Shown: positions 7,897-16,167, counted from the stretch's first letter. The stretch: 35,767 bases of DNA from Bacillus sp. 522_BSPC (GCF_001076885.1 NZ_JVDT01000244.1:1-35767); one strand, 5' to 3'. Translations and numbers: made by a program. Notes: generated by a model from the letters alone, not told the origin.

Positions 7897-8361
7897 TTTT
7901 AGCTCCCTCCTTACTTATTAACTGCTTTATTCAACTCCTTTTGCCATATACTCTCTGATAATCCGCTCTTTGTTTATTACTTTATGTCTATTCCATAGTA
8001 ATGGAAAAATTGCCAAGTGATTTTTCTTACGGTCCAAGTATTGTATTTAATCTAGTATATTCATATTACATGAAATGGTCATAAATGATAATATTAATAC
8101 CTATCAATTCGATATATGAACGCAATTTTCCTGTATTTTCTCTGAAAAAAATCAATTTTCTACAATCAATTTCGGTCTTTTAAGAAAAGTCATTCTTACT
8201 GCCAAATGGTGACATACAAGATAAATGCTTATGTCGTTGTATTATCAGAGGGAGCGGAAGGAAGACGGTAAAGTAATTGGCTCTCGGAGGAATTCATCTA
8301 AAACCTTCTGATGAATAATAATTTCTTACCTATTCAACAGGTTCCTTCCCATAGAAATAAA
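7897..8361. other. Intergenic stretch without a recognised gene
   Basis: Promoter-length A+T-rich DNA. A patch around 8210-8300 is somewhat richer in G+C and translates briefly on both strands, but no frame has a ribosome binding site or a recognisable product. I see no gene, RNA or repeat here. Confidence 0.5.
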
Positions 8362-8410
8362 AACTAACCATTAACCGGAGGGTTCTATCCTCTTCCGCTA
8401 ATGGTTAGTT
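8362..8410 (-). terminator. Terminator of the MetRS gene
   Basis: A perfect 12-bp inverted repeat (AACTAACCATTA / TAATGGTTAGTT) with a partly pairing loop. On the minus strand it runs into GTTTTTATTT. It lies about 100 bases beyond the stop at 8507. Confidence 0.75.
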
Positions 8411-8506
8411 GAAGCAATCGGATTAATACAGACAGATATCTCCTACTACTACTGAAGTTTAAAAGTGAGATACTAGTGAAAAAAAGCTAAGCGAACTGTC
8501 AGAAGG

Positions 8507-10150
8507 CTAGCCGTTTATCACTCCATCTTGTAGTATTTTTAACTCTTCTTCGATTAATCCTAAATCCAATCTTTCAAATAAAGGGGTGACATACAATATT
8601 TCGGATGGAAGTGTGTGTTGTAGCTTCCATTCTATTTTGTTAATACCAAGCATGTCTCTAATTCTCTGTGTAGAAAAAGGAACAAATGGTTCGAGAAGTT
8701 GGGCTAAATTTATAATAATATATGTACAATTAGCTAAAGTAATTTCTGCATCTTCCACCTTTCCCTTTATCTGTTCCCATGGTTTTTGCTTGTCAAAATA
8801 ACGATTTCCATAACGAATGTAAGAAAAAATTTCTTCTAACGCTTTTTTTCCACTTCCCTTTTCAACCCATTCTCCTGACTTTTTATACACCTCTTCTGTA
8901 AACGCTATAATCCTTTTTGAAATCTGCTTTTCTGGAATCTTGCTATTCATCGCTTTCTGAATGAATTTTAATGTTCTATTTACAAAATTACCGTATGCTC
9001 CTAATAGTTCACTATTATGACTATAGATGAATTCCCGCCATGAGAAGTCTGTGTCTCTTGCTTCAGGAGCATTCATTGTTAAGAAATAACGAATGGAATC
9101 AGGATTATATTTTTGTAAAATATATGGAACCCATACAGCCCAATTTTGGCTGGTGGATAATTTCTTCTTTTCTAATGTTAAATACTCACTAGAAATGATA
9201 TGTGTCGGTAAGGATTTTTTGCCCAGCCCAAGCAATATACTCGGCCAAATAACGGAGTGGAAGGGAATATTATCTTTTCCATGCACGTAATAAGAAATCG
9301 TCTCTTCCTTCCAATAATCTTCCACATTCATGCCTTCCTTTTTACATACTTCTATAGTAGCCGTTAAGTAGCCTGACACAGCTTCAATCCAAACATAAAT
9401 TTTCTTCCCATCATAGCCTTCTAATGGAACATCAATTCCATTTGGTAAATCTCTTGTAACTGCTCTGTCAGGAAGTCCTTCCTCTAAGTAACGTTTTGTC
9501 AAAGAAAGAGCATTTTCACGCCAAAGCTGGTTTTCTTCAGCATGTTTTAAGTATGTCTCCATCTCTTGCTGAAACTTGCTAAAAGCAAAATAGAAATGCT
9601 CTGTTTTTTGAATGACTGGTGTTTCACCACAAATTTTACAGCGTTTGTCTTCTAACTCTAATGGATCTAATATACTAGAGCAGTAATCACATTGATCCCC
9701 TCTAGCTTTTTGTTTGCAGTGAGGACAAATGCCTTCTACTAAACGATCAGGTAAAAACTGGTTGTCTTTTTGACAATATGCCTGCTCAACTGTTTTTTTA
9801 TATAAAAAATTATTCTTTAATAAAGTAAGAAATATCTCTTGAACTGATATGTGATGATGCCGTGCATCTGTTCTTGTATAAAAATCGAAAGTAAATCCTA
9901 ACTGGGTAAAGCATTGATAAAATTCATTGTGGTAGCGATCGGCAATTTTCTCAACAGTTGTTTGCTCCTGTTGTGCTCGTATCGAGATTGGCGTTCCATT
10001 ACAATCACTTCCTGAAACGTAAAGTACATTCTCTCCCTTTTGGCGAAAATATCGTGCCAAAATATCTCCTGGCAACAATGCCGCCACATGTCCTAAATGC
10101 AAGGATCCATTTGCATATGGCCAAGCTCCCCCGATAAATATTGTCATCAT
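8507..10150 (-). CDS. metG: Methionyl-tRNA synthetase, second type (MetRS2-like)
   Basis: A class I aminoacyl-tRNA synthetase charging tRNA-Met. HLGH (residues 18-21) is the HIGH signature and KLSTS (330-334) the KMSKS-type loop. Zinc-binding Cys pairs are at 142/145, 154/157 and 171/174; the position of a fourth pair (near Cys 126) has kept only one Cys. FLPDRLVEG and ARGDQCDYC recall the multi-knuckle archaeal/eukaryal type rather than the long MetRS of B. subtilis. The C-terminal tRNA-binding domain found in about 660-residue enzymes is absent. From family knowledge, such MetRS2 enzymes occur as extra copies in some Gram-positives and can tolerate MetRS inhibitors. AAGGAGG precedes two adjacent ATGs (10150 or 10147). 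A Met T-box controls it. Confidence 0.93.
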   Translation of the reverse strand: MMTIFIGGAWPYANGSLHLGHVAALLPGDILARYFRQKGENVLYVSGSDCNGTPISIRAQQEQTTVEKIADRYHNEFYQCFTQLGFTFDFYTRTDARHHHISVQEIFLTLLKNNFLYKKTVEQAYCQKDNQFLPDRLVEGICPHCKQKARGDQCDYCSSILDPLELEDKRCKICGETPVIQKTEHFYFAFSKFQQEMETYLKHAEENQLWRENALSLTKRYLEEGLPDRAVTRDLPNGIDVPLEGYDGKKIYVWIEAVSGYLTATIEVCKKEGMNVEDYWKEETISYYVHGKDNIPFHSVIWPSILLGLGKKSLPTHIISSEYLTLEKKKLSTSQNWAVWVPYILQKYNPDSIRYFLTMNAPEARDTDFSWREFIYSHNSELLGAYGNFVNRTLKFIQKAMNSKIPEKQISKRIIAFTEEVYKKSGEWVEKGSGKKALEEIFSYIRYGNRYFDKQKPWEQIKGKVEDAEITLANCTYIIINLAQLLEPFVPFSTQRIRDMLGINKIEWKLQHTLPSEILYVTPLFERLDLGLIEEELKILQDGVING

Positions 10151-10252
10151 TTATTCCTCCTTCATTCATCTCTCCATTTTGTTTTGCTTATCTGAATTTC
10201 GATAACGCACACTCTTACTGCCTATAAAATCCTCCTATCATTTTAAAAACCA

Positions 10253-10541
10253 TAAAAAAAACGCCCTAATCTAAAAAGATTAGGACGAGTTTACCCGTGG
10301 TACCACCTAGCTTTACAAATAATTTGCACTATTTGCCTCTAATCAGTACGTCTTTTTGAAAGAGATACTGCCGCTGTTGTAACGAGTGCCTGTCTCGTCG
10401 TAGTCTACTCACACATAGTTTTCGGTACGAAGCTCAAAGGTCATTTTCAATAAGGTTCATTTACTTCCTTTCCACCCTCGGAAGCTCTCTAAAAAAAATT
10501 GCCTTATTTACTTTTCCTTATCTACGCCATCATTTTTATTA
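10253..10541 (-). promoter_or_regulatory. T-box leader specific for methionine
   Basis: The minus-strand leader carries the invariant T-box sequence AGGTGGTACCACGG (near 10295-10309), which pairs with uncharged tRNA ends. Just after it stands a terminator (CCTAATC TTTTT AGATTAGG, then a T run to 10253). Upstream are AGAGAGCTTCC and a stem AATAAGG/CCTTATT, followed by GAAAATGACC. The ATG there (10442-10444) is the expected specifier codon. Low Met-tRNA charging should let transcription into the synthetase gene. Confidence 0.93.
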
Positions 10542-10547
10542 AGATTT

Positions 10548-10576
10548 ATTGTAGATTTTTCTTCGTCAATTGTCAA
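10548..10576 (-). promoter_or_regulatory. Sigma-A promoter of the T-box/MetRS unit
   Basis: On the minus strand TTGACA (10571-10576) is 17 bases from TACAAT (10548-10553). The predicted transcript starts near 10541 at the 5' end of the T-box. Confidence 0.8.
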
Positions 10577-10752
10577 TATCTTTCGAAAAGTCCTTCAACT
10601 ACAAAAGAAAACTTCCATTATCATAGGGGCCTTTATCCCCTCAGAAAAGCTTAGTGAACATTCGGAATCTGATCTTGCTCCCATATTCCTAAATAAGGGG
10701 TGAGAGTCGTATAAAAGTTTCTTAAAGGAAATACTAGTATTCTTCGAAACAC

Positions 10753-11511
10753 TCAAATGATAGCGCCTACATAAACATGCAGGTCATTCGGAACTAGGAT
10801 TGTTTCGTCCTTACTGTACTTTTCAAAAAGAAATTCTAGTTCACCAACAAATTCCTCGTAAAAAAAGTCATCTTCTTTTGGTGCATAGGAAGCAGACAGA
10901 TTTCTGCCTATAAAATGTTCTTTATCCATTTTTAATGGATTGGAGACAGCATAATGCTCATAGCCATGCGTGAAAAATTGCTGTAAATCCAGGCGCTCAA
11001 TATTAATTCCACCACTAAACCCCTGAAAATCAGGACAATATTTTTTCGATATTTTTGCCGTTTCCATATTTAAGCTACTCGTATGATCACGACTATTCCA
11101 TATAAGCATGACAAGACCATTGTTCTTCAGAATTCGTTCGCACTCTTTTTTAAAGGCAATTGCATCAAACCAATGATATGCTTGAGCAACCGTAATTAAA
11201 TCCACACTCTTATCAGCAAGCGCTGTTTTTTCAGCTGAACCGTTTACACATGTCACCTGTGTGAAATTTTCCATTCTTTCTTTTAGAATAGATCTCATAT
11301 CGTCATTTGGCTCTATCGCTATAATATCTGTTCCAAAAGTAGCAACTAATTCTGTAAAAATCCCCGTACCAGCACCGATGTCAGCAATGACGAAATTATC
11401 TTTGGCACCAATATACTCTGTAAAAAGCTCAATAAAGAAACGTTTTGGATAACCTGGACGATAACGATCATATAATGTAGACTTCCCTGTAAATTTCGCT
11501 TCTGAATGCAT
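10753..11511 (-). CDS. Class I SAM-dependent methyltransferase
   Basis: A 252-residue methyltransferase. Motif I is IADIGAGTGIFT (about residues 42-53), the acidic end of strand 2 is IIAIEP, SAEKTALADKSVDLITVAQA holds the later Rossmann motifs, and AYHWFD is typical of the Methyltransf_11 group. The N-terminal FTGKSTLYDRYRPGYP is shared by many uncharacterised Bacillus enzymes. It uses S-adenosylmethionine; the acceptor is unknown. AGGGGGAATAAT precedes the ATG. It stands alone, and no terminator is obvious downstream. Confidence 0.87.
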   Translation of the reverse strand: MHSEAKFTGKSTLYDRYRPGYPKRFFIELFTEYIGAKDNFVIADIGAGTGIFTELVATFGTDIIAIEPNDDMRSILKERMENFTQVTCVNGSAEKTALADKSVDLITVAQAYHWFDAIAFKKECERILKNNGLVMLIWNSRDHTSSLNMETAKISKKYCPDFQGFSGGINIERLDLQQFFTHGYEHYAVSNPLKMDKEHFIGRNLSASYAPKEDDFFYEEFVGELEFLFEKYSKDETILVPNDLHVYVGAII

Positions 11512-11627
11512 ATTATTCCCCCTATTCCACCCAATCTTTCCTTCTCCACCTATCTTTATCCTATAAGCACCATACTAAATAAATATTCCACAAAGAACAT
11601 TACATTCCTTCTATATTTTTTTAAGAG

Positions 11628-11659
11628 AATGTCCCATAACTGTCTTTAAACAGTCAGGG
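11628..11659 (-). terminator. Hairpin after the PH-domain gene
   Basis: An interrupted inverted repeat (GTCCC...CTGT / ACAG...GGGAC) lies just beyond the stop at 11677. No real T run follows, so its role as a terminator is uncertain. Confidence 0.45.
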
Positions 11660-11676
11660 ACTAATTTCCAATTATC

Positions 11677-12060
11677 TTAAGCCTTTGCCACATAACTTGC
11701 AAGTGCTTTTTGCACGTCATATATGCTACTATCTTTTTTGAATTGTTTGGATATAGCTGGCAATTCTGCACCAGAAATCCAAATTTTTAATTCAGCATCT
11801 AAATCAAAGTGACCAGCAGTTTCGATACTAAACCGAGAGATGCTTTTATAAGGCACTGACAAATACTCGACTTTTTTACCAGTTAAACCTTGTTTATCAA
11901 CGAGAATTAATCGTAAATCAGTAAATACAATTAAGTCTCGAATTAATTTATATGCAAGCTCTATCTGTTCATTTGATCCGATAATCTTATCTAATTCCTT
12001 TTCTAATTCTTTCACATCTGTTGAACTTGCATTTCCCATTAAACCATTTAAAAAACCCAT
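11677..12060 (-). CDS. PH domain-containing protein (bPH_1, YvbH/YozO-like)
   Basis: A 127-residue cytosolic protein that fits the bacterial PH-domain family bPH_1. LAYKLIRDLIVFTDLRLILV is the family's opening strands, followed by a basic turn, YLSVPYKSISRFSIETAGHF and DLDAELKIWISG. These proteins are small five-stranded barrels that often form rings; no enzymatic function is known. GGAGG stands nine bases before the ATG. It is single-gene and runs opposite to the regulator operon at 12295. Confidence 0.83.
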   Translation of the reverse strand: MGFLNGLMGNASSTDVKELEKELDKIIGSNEQIELAYKLIRDLIVFTDLRLILVDKQGLTGKKVEYLSVPYKSISRFSIETAGHFDLDAELKIWISGAELPAISKQFKKDSSIYDVQKALASYVAKA

Positions 12061-12257
12061 AAAAATCTACCTCCATTTTTTAATGTATATACGAATTAAC
12101 AGCTATAAAAGTTTCCTAATTTAACACTTTTCCATAAGATTGTAGTATTTATTGCGAAAAATACGAAACAACTTTATGTGATAAGCCATTGCTTTTTATT
12201 CTATTCTTATTTCCCTCCTTTTTTAATATACTTTGCAAAAAAAGTTCAAAATTGTTC

Positions 12258-12292
12258 TTGCATAACATTTACACCTGTAATAAAATTATTAC
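12258..12292 (+). promoter_or_regulatory. Promoter with palindromic operator, possibly giving a leaderless mRNA
   Basis: TTGCAT (12258-12263) lies 17 bases from TAAAAT (12281-12286). A perfect palindrome GTAATA-AAAT-TATTAC (12277-12292) overlaps the -10. The expected start of transcription, 12293-12295, is at or two bases before the ATG at 12295. The operator position suggests autoregulation by the winged-helix protein it precedes. Confidence 0.6.
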
Positions 12293-12294
12293 AT

Positions 12295-12618
12295 ATGAAA
12301 AGTATAAATAACGGTGATCAATTACTCCTAGTACTTGAAGCATTGTCTAATCCGTATCGATTAAAAATTATTGCAATATTGCAAAAAGAACGAAAATACG
12401 TAAGTCTGTTAGCTCGAGAGCTTGGAATTAGTAGACCATTGTTATATTTACATCTTCAAAAATTAGAAAACGCAGAAATTGTTAAGGGACACCATGAAAT
12501 TTCGAAAGATGGAAAAGCAATGAAATACTATGAATTGATTCCTTTTCATGTTCCTTTATCAGAAAAATTCATTACAGACTTGGCTAAAACCGTGTCGATA
12601 AAAAAAAGAAAGGAGTAG
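12295..12618 (+). CDS. ArsR-like winged-helix transcriptional regulator
   Basis: A 107-residue winged helix-turn-helix repressor type. LSNPYRLKIIAILQ is the ArsR-family opening, and LARELGISRPLLYLHLQKLE is the recognition helix region. IVKGHHEISKDGKAMKYYEL forms the wing. It lacks the Cys motif of metal sensors. The start is the ATG at 12295. It has no ribosome binding site, and the promoter predicts a leaderless message; upstream in-frame codons from 12178 also lack a site and would run through the promoter. It begins an operon with two small membrane proteins and probably controls them. Confidence 0.82.
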   Translation: MKSINNGDQLLLVLEALSNPYRLKIIAILQKERKYVSLLARELGISRPLLYLHLQKLENAEIVKGHHEISKDGKAMKYYELIPFHVPLSEKFITDLAKTVSIKKRKE

Positions 12619-12643
12619 CATATTACATTTTAGGAGGTAACAA

Positions 12644-12874
12644 ATGCAATTATTTAGTATGATCAATTTACTCATTTTTATTCTGCCTATAGTCTTGATC
12701 CTTGGGTTTCTATTCTATTTAGCTAGATATATGAAAAGAGCGGAAGCACGAGCAGATGAAAAGATTATTATAGAAAAAGAAAATATTGAAAATCAAAAAG
12801 AACAAATAAATGCTCTTAACAAAATCAAAGAAAGAATTGTCCACATTGAAAAAATCTTAGATGAGACAAATTAA
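12644..12874 (+). CDS. Small PspB-like membrane protein
   Basis: A 76-residue protein with one N-terminal membrane span (about residues 6-28) followed by RYMKRAEARADEK and a long charged helix ending NKIKERIVHIEKILDETN. Span plus amphipathic or coiled-coil tail, and the ending R-I-x-x-x-E-x-I-L-D-x, closely recall PspB of the phage-shock response (about 75 residues). This is an architectural likeness, not a proven homology. TAGGAGG lies six bases before the ATG. It follows the regulator by 25 bases and precedes a clear paralogue by 13 bases. Confidence 0.78.
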   Translation: MQLFSMINLLIFILPIVLILGFLFYLARYMKRAEARADEKIIIEKENIENQKEQINALNKIKERIVHIEKILDETN

Positions 12875-12887
12875 AAGGAGAAATAAT

Positions 12888-13115
12888 ATGACTATAGCCA
12901 TTATGGTTTTGCCAACTTTATTCCTTTATATTTTCATTCCTGTTTTACTTATATTTATCGTTGTTCGCTTTCTTAAACGGAAAGAGGCTAGAGCCATCGA
13001 AAGATTAAAGTTGGAAAGAAGCAGCCTATCTATTCATAAGCAGCAAATGACCATGATAAATGACCTAAATAACCATCTTAAATCCATTGAAAAAAAGCTA
13101 AAGGAAGTCGATTAA
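12888..13115 (+). CDS. Second PspB-like membrane protein, paralogue of the preceding gene
   Basis: A 75-residue protein built like its neighbour: membrane span (about 5-27), then RFLKRKEARAIERLKLERSS and a helical tail ending LNNHLKSIEKKLKEVD. Aligned to the preceding protein it keeps R-x-x-K-R-x-E-A-R-A and the heptad-like tail, so the pair arose by tandem duplication. The ATG at 12888 has AAAGGAG seven bases upstream; the ATG at 12861 lies inside the previous gene. It is the last gene before the operon terminator. The two proteins may pair through their tails. Confidence 0.78.
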   Translation: MTIAIMVLPTLFLYIFIPVLLIFIVVRFLKRKEARAIERLKLERSSLSIHKQQMTMINDLNNHLKSIEKKLKEVD

Positions 13116-13135
13116 TCAACTCCCTTTAGCTTTTT
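13096..13135 (+). terminator. Terminator of the regulator/PspB-like operon
   Basis: AGCTAAAGG pairs with CCTTTAGCT through a loop that itself pairs (GATTAATC), and TTTT follows. The stem overlaps the last codons of the 12888-13115 gene. Confidence 0.88.
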
Positions 13136-13209
13136 CCAATTATCACCATACATATCCATTCTCTTTCGTAAAAAAATAGTAATACTATCTGAAAGGAATG
13201 GAGATTTTT

Positions 13210-13914
13210 ATGAAAAAACAAACGAATTTATTTATTCTTACGTTATCTGTCTTACATATACTTATTTTTACTATTCAACCAATACCTGCATCTGCGATTA
13301 AAACACCTAATGTGGTTATGACAAAACAATATAAAAATATCGAAAATCTCAAATATCCTACGCTAATAAGCGCACCAAATAACAAAGCTCAAAATCAAGT
13401 AAACAAAATTCTTTTACAGCATATCAAACATTCTTATAAGAGATATTTTAAATGGATGAAAGAAATGGAAAAAATGAAAACAGATCCAATTTGCAAAGAG
13501 TCACCATCTGTTTGTAAATTCGAATACATTACCAATTACAAGGTGAAATTCAACAGTAATAATAAACTTAGCATCATATTTAATGATTATCAATTTACTG
13601 GTGGTGCACATGGAAACACGGTTATTTCGTCATATAATTTTGATTTGAAATCAGGAAATCAATTGACATTAGATGACTTTCTCACATCAGAGCGAGAATA
13701 TGAAAAGGTAACAAATTATGCATTAGCATATATGAAAAAACATCCTGAAATATTTTATTCAGATTCTACTGAATTTGCAGACTTTAAAGTAACAAATGAA
13801 ACGAATTTCTTTTTATCTGACAAAGGAATAGTCCTAATATTCCAGCAATATGAAGTAGGTCCATACGTTTCTGGCAATCCATCCATATTGATTCCTACTT
13901 CCGTATTTCAATAA
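13210..13914 (+). CDS. Exported DUF4163/DUF3298-type protein
   Basis: A 234-residue exported protein. A basic start (MKKQTN) and hydrophobic core up to about residue 28 form a signal peptide ending PIPASA. The mature part carries the DUF3298 signature FTGGAHGNT followed by DLKSGNQLTLDDFL, and ends VGPYVSGNPSILIP, as in the outer domains of RsiV- and PdaC-related proteins. Members sit outside the membrane; binding of cell-wall material or lysozyme is known only for relatives. GGAG is six bases before the ATG at 13210; the ATG at 13198 is too close to AAAGG. It has no anti-sigma membrane anchor and no sigma gene next to it. Confidence 0.83.
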   Translation: MKKQTNLFILTLSVLHILIFTIQPIPASAIKTPNVVMTKQYKNIENLKYPTLISAPNNKAQNQVNKILLQHIKHSYKRYFKWMKEMEKMKTDPICKESPSVCKFEYITNYKVKFNSNNKLSIIFNDYQFTGGAHGNTVISSYNFDLKSGNQLTLDDFLTSEREYEKVTNYALAYMKKHPEIFYSDSTEFADFKVTNETNFFLSDKGIVLIFQQYEVGPYVSGNPSILIPTSVFQ

Positions 13915-13927
13915 TTTGAGTAGTAAA

Positions 13928-13993
13928 AATGGGAAGAACTTTGGTGGCCATTATTACTTTTACAGTATTGACCAACTCTCAGTTCCTCCCATT
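13928..13993. terminator. Bidirectional hairpin between convergent genes
   Basis: AATGGGAAGAACT pairs with AGTTCCTCCCATT (one mismatched step), with TTGGT/ACCAA inside. It fills the gap between convergent genes. T-rich DNA follows on the plus strand without a clean run. Confidence 0.6.
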
Positions 13994-13997
13994 ATTT

Positions 13998-14510
13998 CTA
14001 TTTATTTTTTCTTTGTTTTTCTATTTCCGCTTTTAATCTGCCTTCTGGTGCAAAATCTGCCTCCCAATTCGGTGGCTTAATAATCTTGCCATCCCCTTCT
14101 CTGAAGCGTGGTTTGCCATCTTCAAATAATTTTCCCATATTCGCTTCTTGCACTATCTGAAAGAGAGGAAATGGCTCAACACCAGCAATGACAAAACTTC
14201 CTTGATTGAAATATTCAACATCTGTTAGTGCATCCATCTGTGCTACTAATTTATCATCGACTGGTTTCTTTTGGGTAAGTATTTTATCAGCAGCTTTATC
14301 TAATCCTTGTAAAAACTGTTTATATAATACTTGGAATTTCTGTTCATTTCCTTCAGCCGTAGCATATAGAAATTCAACTAATTCTTCTCCTGTCCAAACC
14401 GCTCGATTAACAGCTGTTTTTTCATCAATAGCAGTAGGTTCTTTTGCCACTTCATGTCCAAATGCTTCATGAAAATTTTTCACCATATGATACATCTTAT
14501 TATTATCCAT
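13998..14510 (-). CDS. PRA-PH/MazG-like all-alpha pyrophosphohydrolase family protein
   Basis: A 170-residue, mostly helical protein. The start KMYHMVKNFHEAFGHEVAKEPT, the acidic helix GEELVEFLYATAEGNEQK and the end VQEANMGKLFEDGKPRFREG followed by GKIIKPPNW match the phosphoribosyl-ATP pyrophosphohydrolase-like (PRA-PH) family, whose members cleave diphosphate from nucleotides with Mg bound by Glu/Asp helices. The central part, where the second E-x-x-D helix is expected, reads LTDVEYFNQGSFVIAGVEPF, so catalysis is less sure. AAAGGAG precedes the ATG. It is single-gene. Confidence 0.72.
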   Translation of the reverse strand: MDNNKMYHMVKNFHEAFGHEVAKEPTAIDEKTAVNRAVWTGEELVEFLYATAEGNEQKFQVLYKQFLQGLDKAADKILTQKKPVDDKLVAQMDALTDVEYFNQGSFVIAGVEPFPLFQIVQEANMGKLFEDGKPRFREGDGKIIKPPNWEADFAPEGRLKAEIEKQRKNK

Positions 14511-14861
14511 TACTACTCCTTTTCGAAATAAACGTAAATGTAATTAGAAAACTTCCATTAAATATGAATTTTCCCTTTAGTCCTCTCGCTGAAATTTATT
14601 ATACTTCTCCTATTCTAATATGGAAGAGTTTAAAACACCTATCTTCCTCCATTTATGTAGTTATAGGCTTTTCCCGTTCGGTATGGACTAAAGACTATTG
14701 TAACATTTTGACTTTCTTTTTGTAGTACTTTCCTTTATTTTAGGAATAACGATGGAGTTAAAATAGGAAAAAAAGCCTTCCTAATCTTTCTTCTAATCTT
14801 TTATATAACACCACTGAAAGACTATTAAATCAAGCTTTTTCAAATAGTGTAAAATCATCAA
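14511..14861. other. Intergenic stretch without a recognised gene
   Basis: A+T-rich DNA with no open frame carrying a ribosome binding site and no clear hairpin. Only the promoter at its right end is recognisable. Confidence 0.5.
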
Positions 14862-14890
14862 TTTACTACTGTTTAATAGCCTGTTATAAT
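14862..14890 (+). promoter_or_regulatory. Sigma-A promoter of the 107-residue gene
   Basis: TTTACT (14862-14867), 17 bases, then TATAAT (14885-14890), preceded by TGT as an extended -10. It is 26 bases before the ATG at 14917. Confidence 0.75.
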
Positions 14891-14916
14891 ACTAGAGGGA
14901 AAGAGGTGTATAATCA

Positions 14917-15240
14917 ATGGAGATATTCAGTATTCAAGAATTAGAAAAAGTAATACGTCATGTCGAAATTGAAGGACAAGGAGGAATTTTTCAAGAGGAA
15001 ACTGGTAAGCAGCCAAAAGATTACCCGAAGGAATTCCTTGATCGTATCGTTAATTACATTACTGATATTCAACTAATAAAGAAAATCCAGAAATTAACGG
15101 ATGATGAAGCATTACACTTATTTGTAAAATCTGTTTACGTAGTCTGTATTAAGGATTTACATAATTCGGACGATATTCAAGAAGAAGTTCTTGTACAAAA
15201 GGTTTTTTCTGATTATTTAAAAGAAACATCCATGGCATAA
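14917..15240 (+). CDS. Hypothetical protein, 107 residues
   Basis: A soluble, charged, mainly helical protein that I do not recognise. It begins MEIFSIQELEKVIRHVEIEG and has a conserved-looking GGIFQEETGKQPKDYPKEF segment, then a helical region ending DYLKETSMA. There is no signal peptide or membrane span. GAGGTG is eight bases before the ATG, and a good promoter and terminator frame it as a single-gene unit, so it is very likely real. Confidence 0.75.
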   Translation: MEIFSIQELEKVIRHVEIEGQGGIFQEETGKQPKDYPKEFLDRIVNYITDIQLIKKIQKLTDDEALHLFVKSVYVVCIKDLHNSDDIQEEVLVQKVFSDYLKETSMA

Positions 15241-15276
15241 TAGAAAATATAGCTAAATGATTTTGAAACATAACAA

Positions 15277-15313
15277 AGACTAGGATGCGTCTCACCCTAG
15301 TCTATTATTTTTG
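15277..15313. terminator. Bidirectional terminator
   Basis: AGACTAGG pairs with CCTAGTCT with an 8-11 base loop, then ATTATTTTT on the plus strand. It ends the 14917-15240 gene and overlaps the end of the small minus-strand gene at 15305. Confidence 0.8.
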
Positions 15314-15472
15314 TTCATTTTGTTTTTTTGATTTTAAACGGTACATATTAAGATATATCATTTCTGTCGCATTTTTTTTGTATAAATTTTCATATTTTTT
15401 GTGTGCAGTTAAATTATCCTTCCAATTATGCATAAAGATTATCTTGTCTTTTAACTGGTGAAAAATGCTCAT
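15305..15472 (-). CDS. Small basic hypothetical protein, 55 residues
   Basis: A 55-codon minus-strand frame beginning MSIFHQLKDKIIFMHNWKDN and ending RLKSKKQNEQK. AAAGGTG is eight bases before the ATG. The product is Lys- and Asn-rich with likely helical character and no membrane span. I do not recognise it. Support is the good ribosome binding site, a full-length frame in A+T-rich DNA where stops are frequent, and a stop that falls inside a shared bidirectional terminator. Confidence 0.6.
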   Translation of the reverse strand: MSIFHQLKDKIIFMHNWKDNLTAHKKYENLYKKNATEMIYLNMYRLKSKKQNEQK

Positions 15473-15897
15473 GATGTTCACACCTTTCTTAAGTTGATAA
15501 TCTACTTATACCACATCCATTTCCCATTTAAACTTAAAATTACTCCGTATTTATATATAAATGTGTCTCTAATTATTTTCATCAATTCCATCAGTTCCTA
15601 CAAGCTGTTAGAAAGAAGTAGCACTTTAAAAATGAAGTTGTAAAATAAATCATTTCTTAATGCGAATAAATTTTTTCTTCTAACCGAATGAAATGATCCG
15701 AGTCTTTCGTGTAATTTCCTTTCAGGCTTGATAAAATCGCCGATTAAATTCAGCCCTTTTTACCAGTATTGTGTTAGGAGCTGAACGAATACACCACAAT
15801 TTTCGACAAACTACTAGCCAATAGTTGTGCTTCGCTTCTAATTTGCGTAAAATAGGTAATTATTAATACATTTTATTTAAAGGACAGGAAGTTTATT
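15473..15897. other. Intergenic stretch without a recognised gene
   Basis: Nothing with coding or RNA character is visible. An imperfect pair ATCATTTC / GAAATGAT lies around 15650-15695. Confidence 0.45.
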
Positions 15898-16080
15898 ATG
15901 ACTAAATTTGGTTGGTTTTTATCGCTAATTGGTTTTTTCGCAATCTTAGGCAGTGTACTGTATCCACTTGATGTTATTAGCAAGCAAACAGTATTAATAC
16001 TTCTTTTTGGAGGAGCTGGCACGATGTTTGTCGGTTCGATGATTAGAAATTTATCCTTGCTAAAAAAAATACCGAAATAA
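15898..16080 (+). CDS. Small membrane protein, 60 residues
   Basis: Two hydrophobic segments (about residues 5-22 and 32-49) joined by YPLDVISKQT, with a basic tail NLSLLKKIPK, so both ends probably face the cytoplasm. I do not recognise a family. AGGA stands eight bases before the ATG. The antisense frame over the same DNA (15873-16094) has no comparable start site and is rejected. A hairpin terminator follows at 16137. Confidence 0.7.
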   Translation: MTKFGWFLSLIGFFAILGSVLYPLDVISKQTVLILLFGGAGTMFVGSMIRNLSLLKKIPK

Positions 16081-16136
16081 ACACTATTCGGCAATTATAA
16101 GGAGTTTATTACAACATAATGAATTATGGTCAAAAA

Positions 16137-16167
16137 GGCTGTCTCCTTGATTAGAGGCAGCCATTTT
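16137..16167. terminator. Hairpin terminator, possibly bidirectional
   Basis: GGCTG-t-CTC pairs with GAG-g-CAGCC around an 8-base loop, with ATTTT after it and AAAAA before it. It separates the small membrane protein gene from cidR. Confidence 0.75.

Noticed and set aside
8210-8340. Possible coding remnant downstream of the MetRS terminator
   Set aside because: Short translations on both strands resemble nothing I can name, and no start signal is present.
12178-12294. N-terminal extension of the winged-helix regulator from a GTG
   Set aside because: It lacks a ribosome binding site, reads through a good promoter, and adds residues not typical for ArsR-like proteins.
14206-14725. Two plus-strand frames over and after the PRA-PH-like gene
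   Set aside because: The first is the complementary shadow of a well-supported gene. The second has no start site and an improbable composition.
15873-16094. Antisense frame opposite the small membrane protein
   Set aside because: It has no start signal. The plus-strand product has clear membrane segments and a usable ribosome binding site.
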